A DNA stretch of 17,906 nucleotides from assembly GCA_030149625.1 (NCBI GenBank), contig JASLHP010000177.1, forward strand, positions 1-17,906. The letters run 5' to 3'. Below, one piece after another: positions 1-7,326 of this stretch (its first letter is position 1; every line of letters begins with the position of its first letter). A model generated the notes under the pieces. That model saw only the letters and a list, made by a program, of their open reading frames with translations, was not told the DNA's origin and did no database searches. This DNA is from Solirubrobacteraceae bacterium. GTDB lineage: Bacteria > Actinomycetota > Thermoleophilia > Solirubrobacterales > Solirubrobacteraceae. Made by a program: the position numbers and the translations under genes.

Positions 1-1029
1 CAGCGAGGTCTGGATCGCCTGGAACAGCTGCAGCGGCGCGCGCGCGATCAGCAGCACGTTGAAGACGATGCCCGCCAGCACGCTGCTGTGCGAGGTCGCG
101 TCGACCGTCAGCACCGCTGCGTTCAGCAGCGTCTGCTCGGAGAGCATGATGCTCGACACCCACACCGCGAAGCCGCCGCCGCGGCGCAGTGACAGCTCGC
201 CGTGCGCGTGCGCCGCCGTCTCCTGCACGGCCTCGGTTCCGGGCCCGGCGAGCGCCGCGTCGGCCTCGTCGACCGTGATCAGCGTGCCGCCCGCCGGTGC
301 GTCTCCTCCGGCGAGCGCACGCGCCAGCGCGCCGCCGTCGCCTGCCCCGCCCGTATCGCCGGCGCCACGAGGCGCGCGCTCACGATGGGTGCGCGCGAAC
401 GCCACCGGCACCACAACGAGCGACACGAACGGAGCCGCCGCGATGCCGAGGGCGACGGCCGTCTGCCCGCTCGCGATCCCCAGCGCGACGGCGATCGCGA
501 AGCTGATGCGCGACGTCGACTCCATCAGCACGAGCCCGCCGAACAGCCCGAAACGCTGATGCCCGGCCAGCCATCCGCGCGCGAAGTAGCTCGCGGCGTA
601 CGCCAGCGTGCCCACCACGAGCACGTCGTACAGAGCGCTCTGGCGTTCGAACACGTGATCGACCAGCTCGCCGCGCAGCGCCAGCGCGACCGCCAGGAAG
701 ATCAGCGCGAAGCTCCCCTGGATCAGCATCGGCACGCGCAGCGTGTGCGCCTCGTGGCCGCGCGCGCGACGTTCGGCGATCGTGCGCGAGAGCAGCTGTT
801 CGATCGGCCGGTAGATCACCGAGATGATCACGAACATCACCGACCACAGCACGTCGAGCAGCTTCGCCGACCCTTCGCCCAGCACGTGGCTCGCGATCGA
901 GAAATAGGCGAACGTCAACAGGCCCGTCGAGGCGATTCCGATCGACAGGATCCGTGCTCCCGCGCCGTAGGAGCGCGTCCCGGCGCCGGCGGGCGGCGCG
1001 CCGGCGTCACCCCCGCTAGATGCGGACAA
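1..1029 (-). CDS. MOP/oligosaccharide flippase-family membrane protein (3' end outside window)
   Basis: This frame is open for 343 codons up to the left edge, so the C-terminal part is missing. It alternates hydrophobic segments with short polar loops. Recognisable stretches are SIASHVLGEGSAKLLDVLWS near residues 45-65, ASYFARGWLAGHQRFGLFGG near 145-165, and the last visible residues, which contain LLIARAPLQLFQAIQ. These resemble actinobacterial polysaccharide-export flippases of the MOP superfamily, which move lipid-linked glycans across the cytoplasmic membrane. A hydrophilic Gly/Ala/Asp-rich segment of about 70 residues (roughly 213-283) separates the two groups of membrane helices. The TTG start at 1029 overlaps the end of the upstream methyltransferase by 14 bases. 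It is the first usable start in frame, but the start is uncertain. The family call is from sequence character; the substrate is unknown. Confidence 0.78.
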   Translation of the reverse strand, partial: MSASSGGDAGAPPAGAGTRSYGAGARILSIGIASTGLLTFAYFSIASHVLGEGSAKLLDVLWSVMFVIISVIYRPIEQLLSRTIAERRARGHEAHTLRVPMLIQGSFALIFLAVALALRGELVDHVFERQSALYDVLVVGTLAYAASYFARGWLAGHQRFGLFGGLVLMESTSRISFAIAVALGIASGQTAVALGIAAAPFVSLVVVPVAFARTHRERAPRGAGDTGGAGDGGALARALAGGDAPAGGTLITVDEADAALAGPGTEAVQETAAHAHGELSLRRGGGFAVWVSSIMLSEQTLLNAAVLTVDATSHSSVLAGIVFNVLLIARAPLQLFQAIQTSL

Positions 1030-1657
1030 GCAACATCGTCCAGGGGAACGGCGAGCGCAGCTCGACGACCTCGCCATGGCGCGCGAGCAGCCGCACGAAC
1101 GACCGTCGCGACCAGTGGTTGAGGTGGCCGGGAGTGTTGCCGAGGGCCGGCCAGTACGCGCCGCGCGCGATGTTCAGCATCCGCCACAGCGGCTCGCGTG
1201 GCACCGACACGAGCAGATGACGCTCGGCGCAGCGCGCCATCTCGGCGAGCGTGTGCTCCGGGTCGGGCACGTGCTCTAGCACCTCGATCGCGCTGGCCAG
1301 ATCGAACTCGTTCTCCGCAAACGGCAGGTTGGCGGCCTCCATCACGCGATATTCGAGGTTCGGGGCCGGGCGCTTGGCCCAGCCGGCTTGGATCGACTCC
1401 TCCTCGAGGTCGATGCCGACGACACGAGCGGCGTCAGCCCCCTCACGCGCGGCCATTCTCAGCGCCCACTGGTGCACGAGCACGCCCTCGCCGCAGCCGA
1501 CGTCCAACATCGAGCTCGGCGCCGCCAGCTCGAACAGCTCGTCCAGGTCGCGCTCGAAGCCGGTCATCAGCCGCCGCACGACCGGGTTCGCCGAGCCGTA
1601 CTTGTCGTAGGTGTTGCCGGTGACGATGCCGTCGTCTGAGACCGTCACGCCGCTCAC
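1016..1657 (-). CDS. Class I SAM-dependent methyltransferase (type 11-like)
   Basis: The protein has 213 residues from a GTG start. Motif I, LDVGCGEG, lies at residues 51-58, and the later acidic/hydrophobic strand with IEVLEHVPDPEHTLAEM near residue 120 is the usual post-I and motif II region of small-molecule methyltransferases. The frame extends upstream to 1888, but that part is arginine/alanine-rich and lies inside the glycosyltransferase gene, so it is rejected. The GTG is embedded in the stop of the upstream GT2 gene (GTGA overlap), which makes translational coupling likely. Between a lipid-carrier glycosyltransferase and a flippase, its acceptor is plausibly a sugar or lipid-linked glycan, but this is inference from context. 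A quinone or other small-molecule acceptor cannot be ruled out. Confidence 0.85.
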   Translation of the reverse strand: MSGVTVSDDGIVTGNTYDKYGSANPVVRRLMTGFERDLDELFELAAPSSMLDVGCGEGVLVHQWALRMAAREGADAARVVGIDLEEESIQAGWAKRPAPNLEYRVMEAANLPFAENEFDLASAIEVLEHVPDPEHTLAEMARCAERHLLVSVPREPLWRMLNIARGAYWPALGNTPGHLNHWSRRSFVRLLARHGEVVELRSPFPWTMLLVRI

Positions 1658-2733
1658 AGGCGCACCGCCTGGCCCGGCGCCTCGTTCTCGTCGGCGGGCT
1701 CCAGCTCGGGCTCCCGAGCCCGGGCGTCCGGCGCGGGCACCGCCGCGGCGACGCGCGACGGCTGCGCGCGTTCGTAGTGCGAGGGCTCGACGCCGAGCTG
1801 CAGCTCGATCCGTCGCACGCGCTCGTACGTGCGCTGCGTCATCACCCGCTGCGCGGCGAGCAGGTCGCCGATCACGCCCAGCGCCCACAGTACGACCGCC
1901 GCCATGAACAGCACCGCGCCGAGGATCAACGACTGCACGTGCCCCTTGCCATTGCCTTCGGCGTAGGCGACCACGAAGCGGATCCAGACAGCGGCCGCGG
2001 CGAGACTCATCAACAGCGCGAGACTCCAGAACACGCGCAGCGGCTCGTACTGCGCGTAGATGCGGAAGATCGAGAGGCTGTTGCGGCGCACGTAGGCGCC
2101 CATCGACGGGAACAGGCGCGACTCGCGCGTCTTCGCGTTGGTCCTGATCGGCACGTGGTCGACCGCGACCAGCAGCTTGCCCGCCTGGATGATCGTCTCG
2201 AGCGTGTACGTGAACTTCGAGACGACCATCATCTGGATCGCGGCCTCACGGTTGTATGCGCGGAAGCCCGAGGTCGTGTCCGGCACCGAGGTCGAGGACG
2301 CCTGGCGCACGACCCACGAGCCGAGTCGCTGCAGCGTCTTCTTCAGCGGCGAGAAGTGCTCGATGCCGCCCACCTCGCGGTCGCCGACGACCATGTCCGC
2401 GCGGCCTTCCACGATCGGGCGCACGAGCTTCGCGATGTCAGGGCCGTGATACTGGTTGTCGGCGTCCGTGTTCACGATCACGTCGGCGCCGAGCTTCAGC
2501 GCCGTGTCGATGCCAGCCTGGAAGCCGGCGGCCAGTCCCTTGTTGTTCGTCAGGCGCACGAGATGGTCGACGCCGTGCGCGCGCGCGACCTCGACGGTGG
2601 CGTCCGTCGAGCCGTCGTCGATCACGAGCCACTCGACGACGTCGAAGCCGTCGAGCTCGCGTGGCAGGTCGGCGAGCGTCTGCGGCAACTGCTCGGCCTC
2701 GTTGAAGCAGGGAATCTGGATGATGAGCTTCAC
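1654..2733 (-). CDS. GT2 glycosyltransferase, polyprenyl-phosphate (DPM1/GtrB-like) type with C-terminal membrane helices
   Basis: The protein has 359 residues and starts at GTG. The N-terminal GT-A domain opens with IIQIPCFNEAEQLPQTL. It has the nucleotide-binding acidic pair in VIDDGSTD (D39, D40) and the metal-binding DAD motif in NTDADNQY (D90-D92). TTSGFRAYNREAA near 153-165 is typical of dolichyl/polyprenyl-phosphate sugar synthases. Two hydrophobic segments, about 235-256 and 267-292, anchor the enzyme, followed by a polar Pro/Glu-rich tail. Enzymes of this group move a sugar from a nucleotide donor to polyprenyl phosphate at the inner membrane face. It heads a leftward operon with the methyltransferase and flippase and is divergent from the GT-C genes. 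No Shine-Dalgarno is visible; a -10-like box sits 7 bases upstream. The sugar is not predictable. Confidence 0.9.
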   Translation of the reverse strand: MKLIIQIPCFNEAEQLPQTLADLPRELDGFDVVEWLVIDDGSTDATVEVARAHGVDHLVRLTNNKGLAAGFQAGIDTALKLGADVIVNTDADNQYHGPDIAKLVRPIVEGRADMVVGDREVGGIEHFSPLKKTLQRLGSWVVRQASSTSVPDTTSGFRAYNREAAIQMMVVSKFTYTLETIIQAGKLLVAVDHVPIRTNAKTRESRLFPSMGAYVRRNSLSIFRIYAQYEPLRVFWSLALLMSLAAAAVWIRFVVAYAEGNGKGHVQSLILGAVLFMAAVVLWALGVIGDLLAAQRVMTQRTYERVRRIELQLGVEPSHYERAQPSRVAAAVPAPDARAREPELEPADENEAPGQAVRL

Positions 2734-2740
2734 GGCGATC

Positions 2741-2746
2741 AGGTTA
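2741..2746 (-). promoter_or_regulatory. -10-like box for the leftward GT2 operon, leaderless geometry
   Basis: On the minus strand TAACCT fits TAnnnT and is followed by 7 bases before the GTG at 2733, so transcription would begin at or next to the start codon. No convincing -35 hexamer is visible. It shares two bases with the oppositely directed box at 2745-2750. Confidence 0.45.
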
Positions 2747-2750
2747 GTGT
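2745..2750 (+). promoter_or_regulatory. -10-like box for the rightward GT-C genes
   Basis: TAGTGT fits TAnnnT and lies 15 bases before the ATG at 2766, giving a predicted leader of only about 8-9 bases. No Shine-Dalgarno or clear -35 is visible. It overlaps the minus-strand box at 2741-2746. Confidence 0.35.
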
Positions 2751-2765
2751 CCCAAGTCGACGCAG

Positions 2766-4319
2766 ATGCAGAGCGCCACCCTCACCCGGCAGCCGCCGGG
2801 CACGATCAGGCTGAGCCGGCTGCGAGGCGTGCCGTCGCGGACGTGGGCGCGCGCCGGCTTTGCCGCGATGTGCGTCGGCGCGCTGATCGGCTACTTCGCC
2901 TTTCCCACCTATCCGACCTACGACTCGTTCTACGCGCTTCTGTGGGGGCGCGATCTGCTGCACCTGCACCTACCCGACTTCCGCGTCTACCGCGGCCCCA
3001 CGGAGCATCCGCTCGCGATCGCGTTCGGGATGCTGTGCTCGATCGTCGGGCAGGGCGGCGCGCGGCTGATGGTGCTCGGCTCGATCGCCTCGTTCGTGGC
3101 GGCCGTCGCCGGCATGTACCGGCTCGGGCGCCTGTGCTTCGGCCCGGTCGTCGGCCTCGTTGCCGCGCTGTTGCTGCTCAGTCGCTTCTTCATCGAGAAC
3201 CTCGCCGCTCAGGGCTACCTCGACATCTCCTACGTCGCGCTGATCGTGTGGGCGATCGCGCTCGAGCTGGAACGCCCGAGACGGGGCGCGCCCGTCTTCC
3301 TGACGCTCGCCGCCGCCGGGCTGCTGCGCCCCGACGCGTGGGTGCTCAGCGGCGCCTATTGGCTGTGGTGCTCGTGGCCGGCGCCCGCTGAGCGCGGCGC
3401 TCAGCTGCTCACGCGCGAGCGTCTGCGCAGGAGCGTGCGCCAGCTCGCGCTTGCGGCGATCGCGCCGATCGTCTGGGCCGCGCTCGACACCGTCGTCACA
3501 GGCAACCCGCTGTACTCGCTCAGCGCCACCGCCGGTCTCGCGGCGGAACTCGAACGCACGCAGGGGTTCACCAGCGTGCTCGGCTCGCTGTGGTCCTACG
3601 GCGTGCGAATCGACAAGCTGCCGGTGGTGCTCGGGGGCCTGCTCGGCATCGGCCTCGCGGTCTGGATGGCGCCCCGCCGGGCGCTCGCGCCGTTGGCCGC
3701 GTTCGCTGTGCTGGTCGGTGTGTTCGTCGCCGAGGGAGCCGTCGGGGCCTCGGTCGTCGACCGCTACCTGATCGGCGCGGCGGTGTTGCTGCTGCCGTTC
3801 TGCGCCGTCACCGTCGGCGGCTGGTCGATGCTCGAGCCGGGCTCGTGGGTGCGCCGCGCGTGGGTGCTCGCGGCGCTCGTGCTGGTCGTCTACGGAGGCA
3901 TCTCGGCGGCCAACACGCTGAGCCTGTCGAGCCTGCGCCTGACGCTGGCCGAGCACGAGGACTTCCACGAGGGTCTCGCGGCCGCGCTCGAGAGCCCCAT
4001 CGTGAAGGCCGAACTGCGCCGCTGCCCGCTCGTGTCGCTGCCGGACAACAAGCTGATCCCCGACGCTCGCTGGATACTCGACAGCGTCGGTCAGCACGAC
4101 ATCGTCGCGCGCAGCCAGGCGCGCGCCGACGTCGAACACGGCCAGCGCACGCTCGAGGATCGGATCACGGCGGGCAGCGTCGCGGTGTATCCGCTCGGCG
4201 ACGCCGTGTTCGTCGACGCGATCGTCGACCCCGGCGACGACGCGCAAGATCAGATCCCGCCGCCGGGCTTCCGGCGCATCTACACGAGTCGCTTCTACGC
4301 GGTGTATGGCAACTGCTGA
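2766..4319 (+). CDS. Multi-pass GT-C-like membrane protein, probable glycosyltransferase
   Basis: The protein has 517 residues, with roughly 10-11 hydrophobic segments between about 31 and 385 and a soluble C-terminal part (about 390-517). After the first helix comes a loop with TYPTYDSFYALLW (D53) and GPTEHPLAIAFG (79-88). This matches the plan of GT-C enzymes, where an acidic residue in the first external loop is catalytic and a conserved His/Pro patch precedes the next helix. LLRPDAW near residues 190-196 is also seen in such proteins. They typically use polyprenyl-phosphate sugars on the outer membrane face. It starts 32 bases from the divergent GT2 gene and overlaps the next gene by 14 bases. 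The family call is from architecture, not from a specific match, and the substrate is unknown. Confidence 0.7.
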   Translation: MQSATLTRQPPGTIRLSRLRGVPSRTWARAGFAAMCVGALIGYFAFPTYPTYDSFYALLWGRDLLHLHLPDFRVYRGPTEHPLAIAFGMLCSIVGQGGARLMVLGSIASFVAAVAGMYRLGRLCFGPVVGLVAALLLLSRFFIENLAAQGYLDISYVALIVWAIALELERPRRGAPVFLTLAAAGLLRPDAWVLSGAYWLWCSWPAPAERGAQLLTRERLRRSVRQLALAAIAPIVWAALDTVVTGNPLYSLSATAGLAAELERTQGFTSVLGSLWSYGVRIDKLPVVLGGLLGIGLAVWMAPRRALAPLAAFAVLVGVFVAEGAVGASVVDRYLIGAAVLLLPFCAVTVGGWSMLEPGSWVRRAWVLAALVLVVYGGISAANTLSLSSLRLTLAEHEDFHEGLAAALESPIVKAELRRCPLVSLPDNKLIPDARWILDSVGQHDIVARSQARADVEHGQRTLEDRITAGSVAVYPLGDAVFVDAIVDPGDDAQDQIPPPGFRRIYTSRFYAVYGNC

Positions 4320-6129
4320 GTTCGCGTCGATGCCGACCCCGCCGACCCCGCCGCCCGCGCCGGTCGCGCGGACGGGGGCTCGGCGCGGTGGCGACCATGC
4401 GCGGCGGTGGGTGTGGGCGGCGCTCGCGGCGGTGTTGCTCGGCGGTCTCGGGCTGCGACTGTGGGGCGTGCGCCAGGGCCTGCCCTACGTGTACAACGTC
4501 GACGAATACGAGCACTTCGTGCCGATCGCCGTCGGGATGTTCGCGAAAGGCACGCTGAATCCGCACTACTTCGCGAACCCGCCCGCTCTGACGTATCTGC
4601 TCCACTTCCTGTTCGAGCTCGCCTACGGGGGTCCAGACGGCGTCGTGCGGACGTTTGCGCTGCACCCGGCCGAGGTCTACACGCTCGCGCGCGTCACCGT
4701 CGCCGTGCTCGGCACCGTGGCGCTGTGGCTGCTGTACCTGACGGGCGCGCGGCTATTGGGCCGCGCGGTCGGCCTGCTCGCGGCCGCGATCGAGGCGATC
4801 GCCTTCATGCCGGTCTCCTACGGACATCTCGCGCTCAACGACGCCGCCACGCTCGCGCCCGCGACGCTGTCGCTGCTCGGGACCGCCGGCGTGCTGCGCA
4901 CGGGCCGCGTGCGCGACTACGTGCTGGCCGGCGTCGGGCTTGGGCTGGCGTGCGCCACGAAGTACACGGCGGGCATCGTGATCGTGCCCCTGCTCGTGGC
5001 GATCCTCGCGCGGGCGTTGGACGCCGGCGCGGACGGGCACGCCACGCTGGTGGGGCGCAGGCGCGCGCTCACGGGCGCGTCGCTCGCGGGCGTCTGTGCG
5101 CTCGCGGCGTTCCTCATCGCCAACCCCTACGCGTTGCTCGACTACCACGGCTTTCATGCCGAACTCGTCCACCAGTCGACGCTGTCGGCCGAATCGCAGG
5201 GCAAGCTGGGGGCGCCCAAAGACGGCGGTCTCGCTTACTACCTGTGGTCGTTCACTTGGGGCCTGGGCTGGGCGCCGTCGCTCGCGGCGCTCGGCGGCGC
5301 CGTCACGGTCTGGCGCCGCGAGCGACGCCTCGGCTGGCTGCTCGTGCCCGCGGCGCTGCTGTTCGTCGCGTTCATGGGCTTGCAGGGCCGCTACTTCGGG
5401 CGCTGGCTGATGCCGATCTTTCCCGTCGCGTGTCTGCTGGCGGCGTTGTTCGTCGCGCAGGTGCTCGACTGGGCCGGGCGTGAGCTGAGCGGTCCCGCGC
5501 CGCGCGCCGCGCTCGCGATGCTGCTCGTGTCAGCGCTGCTGGCCCAGGGAATCGTGTACAGCGTGCACGACGGGATCGTGCTCTCGCGAGCGGACACGCG
5601 CAACCTGACCCGCGCGTGGATGCTCGCGCACATACCCGCCGGCGCGAAGATCGTCGCCGAGCCGGTCGAGCTGGAGGAATGGGCGCGCGAGGTCGAGCCC
5701 GGGACCTCGACGAACGACAACCCCTATCGCTGGCAGCTGTATCCGTCGCTGTACCCGCGCATCGCGCCCGCGGGCGCGATCGCGCCCGGCTACCTGCCAA
5801 AAGTCGGCCTGGAGGACTACGAGACGACGTTGCACCCAGCGCTGATCGACTTCTACGAGCACGAAGGCTTCTGCTGGGTGATCACCGGCTCGACCGAGTC
5901 CGGGCGCGCCTTCGCCGACCGCACCGCCGTGCCCGGCGCGCTCGCCTACTACCGCAAGCTCGCCCGCGACGGCCGCGTCGTCTACCGCGCTTCGCCCTAT
6001 GGGCGCGGCCGTCGGCGCGTCGCGTTCAACTTCGACTGGAGCTTCGACTACTACCCGCTCGCCTACGCGCGGCCGGGGCCGCAGATGACGATCTACCGGC
6101 TGCACGGCGGACGCTGCGCGACGGCGTAG
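4306..6129 (+). CDS. GT39/PMT-type (ArnT-like fold) membrane glycosyltransferase
   Basis: The protein has 607 residues. After a proline-rich cytoplasmic tail, helix 1 spans about 36-52. It is followed by VYNVDEYEHFVP, whose D66-E67 pair fits the catalytic acidic residues of GT39/PMT proteins in the first external loop. The sequence NPHYFANPPALTYLL just after it is also typical of the family. About ten further hydrophobic segments run to about 420, followed by a soluble domain of about 190 residues. Such enzymes transfer a sugar from polyprenyl phosphate to a protein, lipid or glycan outside the cell. ATG 4306 overlaps the upstream stop by 14 bases and supports coupling; ATG 4330 is an alternative start. 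Its likely donor would be the product of the nearby GT2 enzyme, by inference. Confidence 0.82.
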   Translation: MATAEFASMPTPPTPPPAPVARTGARRGGDHARRWVWAALAAVLLGGLGLRLWGVRQGLPYVYNVDEYEHFVPIAVGMFAKGTLNPHYFANPPALTYLLHFLFELAYGGPDGVVRTFALHPAEVYTLARVTVAVLGTVALWLLYLTGARLLGRAVGLLAAAIEAIAFMPVSYGHLALNDAATLAPATLSLLGTAGVLRTGRVRDYVLAGVGLGLACATKYTAGIVIVPLLVAILARALDAGADGHATLVGRRRALTGASLAGVCALAAFLIANPYALLDYHGFHAELVHQSTLSAESQGKLGAPKDGGLAYYLWSFTWGLGWAPSLAALGGAVTVWRRERRLGWLLVPAALLFVAFMGLQGRYFGRWLMPIFPVACLLAALFVAQVLDWAGRELSGPAPRAALAMLLVSALLAQGIVYSVHDGIVLSRADTRNLTRAWMLAHIPAGAKIVAEPVELEEWAREVEPGTSTNDNPYRWQLYPSLYPRIAPAGAIAPGYLPKVGLEDYETTLHPALIDFYEHEGFCWVITGSTESGRAFADRTAVPGALAYYRKLARDGRVVYRASPYGRGRRRVAFNFDWSFDYYPLAYARPGPQMTIYRLHGGRCATA

Positions 6130-6149
6130 GAATCGCGAGCACGCGAGGT

Positions 6150-6155
6150 TATCCT
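6150..6155 (+). promoter_or_regulatory. -10-like box before the riboflavin operon, leaderless geometry
   Basis: TATCCT is a good TAnnnT box 8 bases before the ATG at 6164. The whole gap after the preceding gene is 34 bases. No Shine-Dalgarno, clear -35 or riboswitch is visible in it. Confidence 0.5.
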
Positions 6156-6163
6156 CACTCTTG

Positions 6164-7297
6164 ATGCCCAGCTGCACCGACACCGACAAGCTCCACCTCG
6201 AGCGCGCGATCGAGCTCGCGCGCAAGGGCGCCGGCGCGGTCAAGCCGAACCCGGTGGTGGGCGCGGTCGTGGCGCGTGACGGCGAGATCCTCGGGGAGGG
6301 CTGGCATCGTGAATACGGCGCCGCGCACGCCGAGGTCAACGCGATCGAGGCCTGCGGCCTCGCCGACCTGACCGGGGCGACGCTGTACGTGTCGCTAGAG
6401 CCCTGCTGTCACGAGGGCAAGACGCCGCCCTGCACCGATGCGATCCTGCAGGCCGGCATCGCCCGCGTCGTCGTCGCCTCCGACGACCCGACCGAGAAGG
6501 CGTCCGGACGCGGCCTCGGGATCCTGCGCGACGAGGGCGTCGAGGTCGTGCTCGCCGACGGCGAGCTCGCCACCAGCGCGCGGCTGCTCAACCAGGCGTT
6601 TCGCAAGCACGCGCGCGTCGGGCGCCCCTGGGTGCTGTTCAAGTCGGCGATGACACTCGACGGCAAGGTCGCGACCCACACCGGCGACTCTCAATGGATC
6701 AGCGGCGAGGACTCTCGCCAGCTCGCGCACCGCTGGCGCGCGTCCGTCGACGCCGTCGTCGTCGGCATCGGCACAGCGCTCGCGGACGATCCCCAGCTGA
6801 CGGCGCGCCCGGACGGCACGCCGGCCGAGCCCGACGCGCAGCCCCGGCGCGTCGTGTTCGACTCGCTCGCGCGGCTGCCGCCCAGCTCTCAGCTGAGCGC
6901 CGCCGCCGCGGAGATCCCGCTGACGGTCGTGGTCTCGCGCGCCGCGGCGCGCGCCGACGTCGACGCGCTCGAAGCCGCCGGCGCACAGGTGCTCGTAGCG
7001 ACCGGCGAAAACGAGCCGGCGCGCGTGCGCTCCGGCCTCGATCAGCTGGGTGCGCTCGGCGTCGCCTCGGTGCTGCTCGAGGGCGGCCCGCATCTCGCGG
7101 GAGCGTTCCTCGATGCCGGTGAGATCGACGAACTGCGCCTGTTCCTCGCGCCCTTGCTGCTCGGCGGCAGCGCCGCGCGCGACCCGCTCGAGGGCGAAGG
7201 CGTCGAGCGCATCTCCGGGGCGCTGCGAGCGCTCAGCTTCGAATGCGCGCCGATCGGCGGCGACCTGTTGATCTCGGCGCGGCTACGCGAGTGGTGA
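6164..7297 (+). CDS. ribD: Bifunctional riboflavin biosynthesis deaminase/reductase RibD
   Basis: RibD deaminates the diaminopyrimidinone product of GTP cyclohydrolase II and then reduces its ribosyl side chain with NADPH. The 377-residue protein has the zinc deaminase domain first: HAEVNAIEA with H55 and E57, then LEPCCHEGKTPPC with C81 and C90. The reductase domain follows, beginning near KSAMTLDGKVATHTGDSQWISG (D166 in DGK). Its length is normal for RibD. I take ATG 6164 rather than the adjacent in-frame TTG 6161, because ATG is the stronger start and fits the -10 box spacing. It is the first gene of ribD-ribE-ribBA-ribH; ribE begins 29 bases after its stop. Confidence 0.97.
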   Translation: MPSCTDTDKLHLERAIELARKGAGAVKPNPVVGAVVARDGEILGEGWHREYGAAHAEVNAIEACGLADLTGATLYVSLEPCCHEGKTPPCTDAILQAGIARVVVASDDPTEKASGRGLGILRDEGVEVVLADGELATSARLLNQAFRKHARVGRPWVLFKSAMTLDGKVATHTGDSQWISGEDSRQLAHRWRASVDAVVVGIGTALADDPQLTARPDGTPAEPDAQPRRVVFDSLARLPPSSQLSAAAAEIPLTVVVSRAAARADVDALEAAGAQVLVATGENEPARVRSGLDQLGALGVASVLLEGGPHLAGAFLDAGEIDELRLFLAPLLLGGSAARDPLEGEGVERISGALRALSFECAPIGGDLLISARLREW

Positions 7298-7311
7298 CCG
7301 ATGCGATCCGC

Positions 7312-7318
7312 GAGGAGG
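7312..7318 (+). promoter_or_regulatory. Ribosome binding site of ribE
   Basis: GAGGAGG lies 8 bases before the GTG at 7327 and fixes this start. It contrasts with the genes in this window that seem to start on leaderless transcripts and have no such site. Confidence 0.75.
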
Positions 7319-7326
7319 CGTAAGCC

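Noticed and set aside
202..1122. Long plus-strand open frame opposite the flippase and methyltransferase genes
   Set aside because: Its product is rich in Arg, Ala and His without domain character, as expected for the antisense of GC-rich coding DNA. The minus-strand frames have clear protein-family motifs.
1658..1888. Upstream extension of the methyltransferase frame on the minus strand (77 more residues)
   Set aside because: It is Arg/Ala-rich low-complexity sequence lying inside the GT2 gene. The GTG at 1657 overlaps the GT2 stop and directly precedes family-like sequence.
2970..4247. Minus-strand frame of 425 codons opposite the first GT-C gene
   Set aside because: The composition (Arg, Asp, Glu, His repeats) is typical of an antisense shadow. 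The plus-strand frame encodes a coherent membrane protein.
6130..6163. Search for an FMN riboswitch before ribD
   Set aside because: The gap is too short, and I could see none of the conserved RFN sequence blocks in it.
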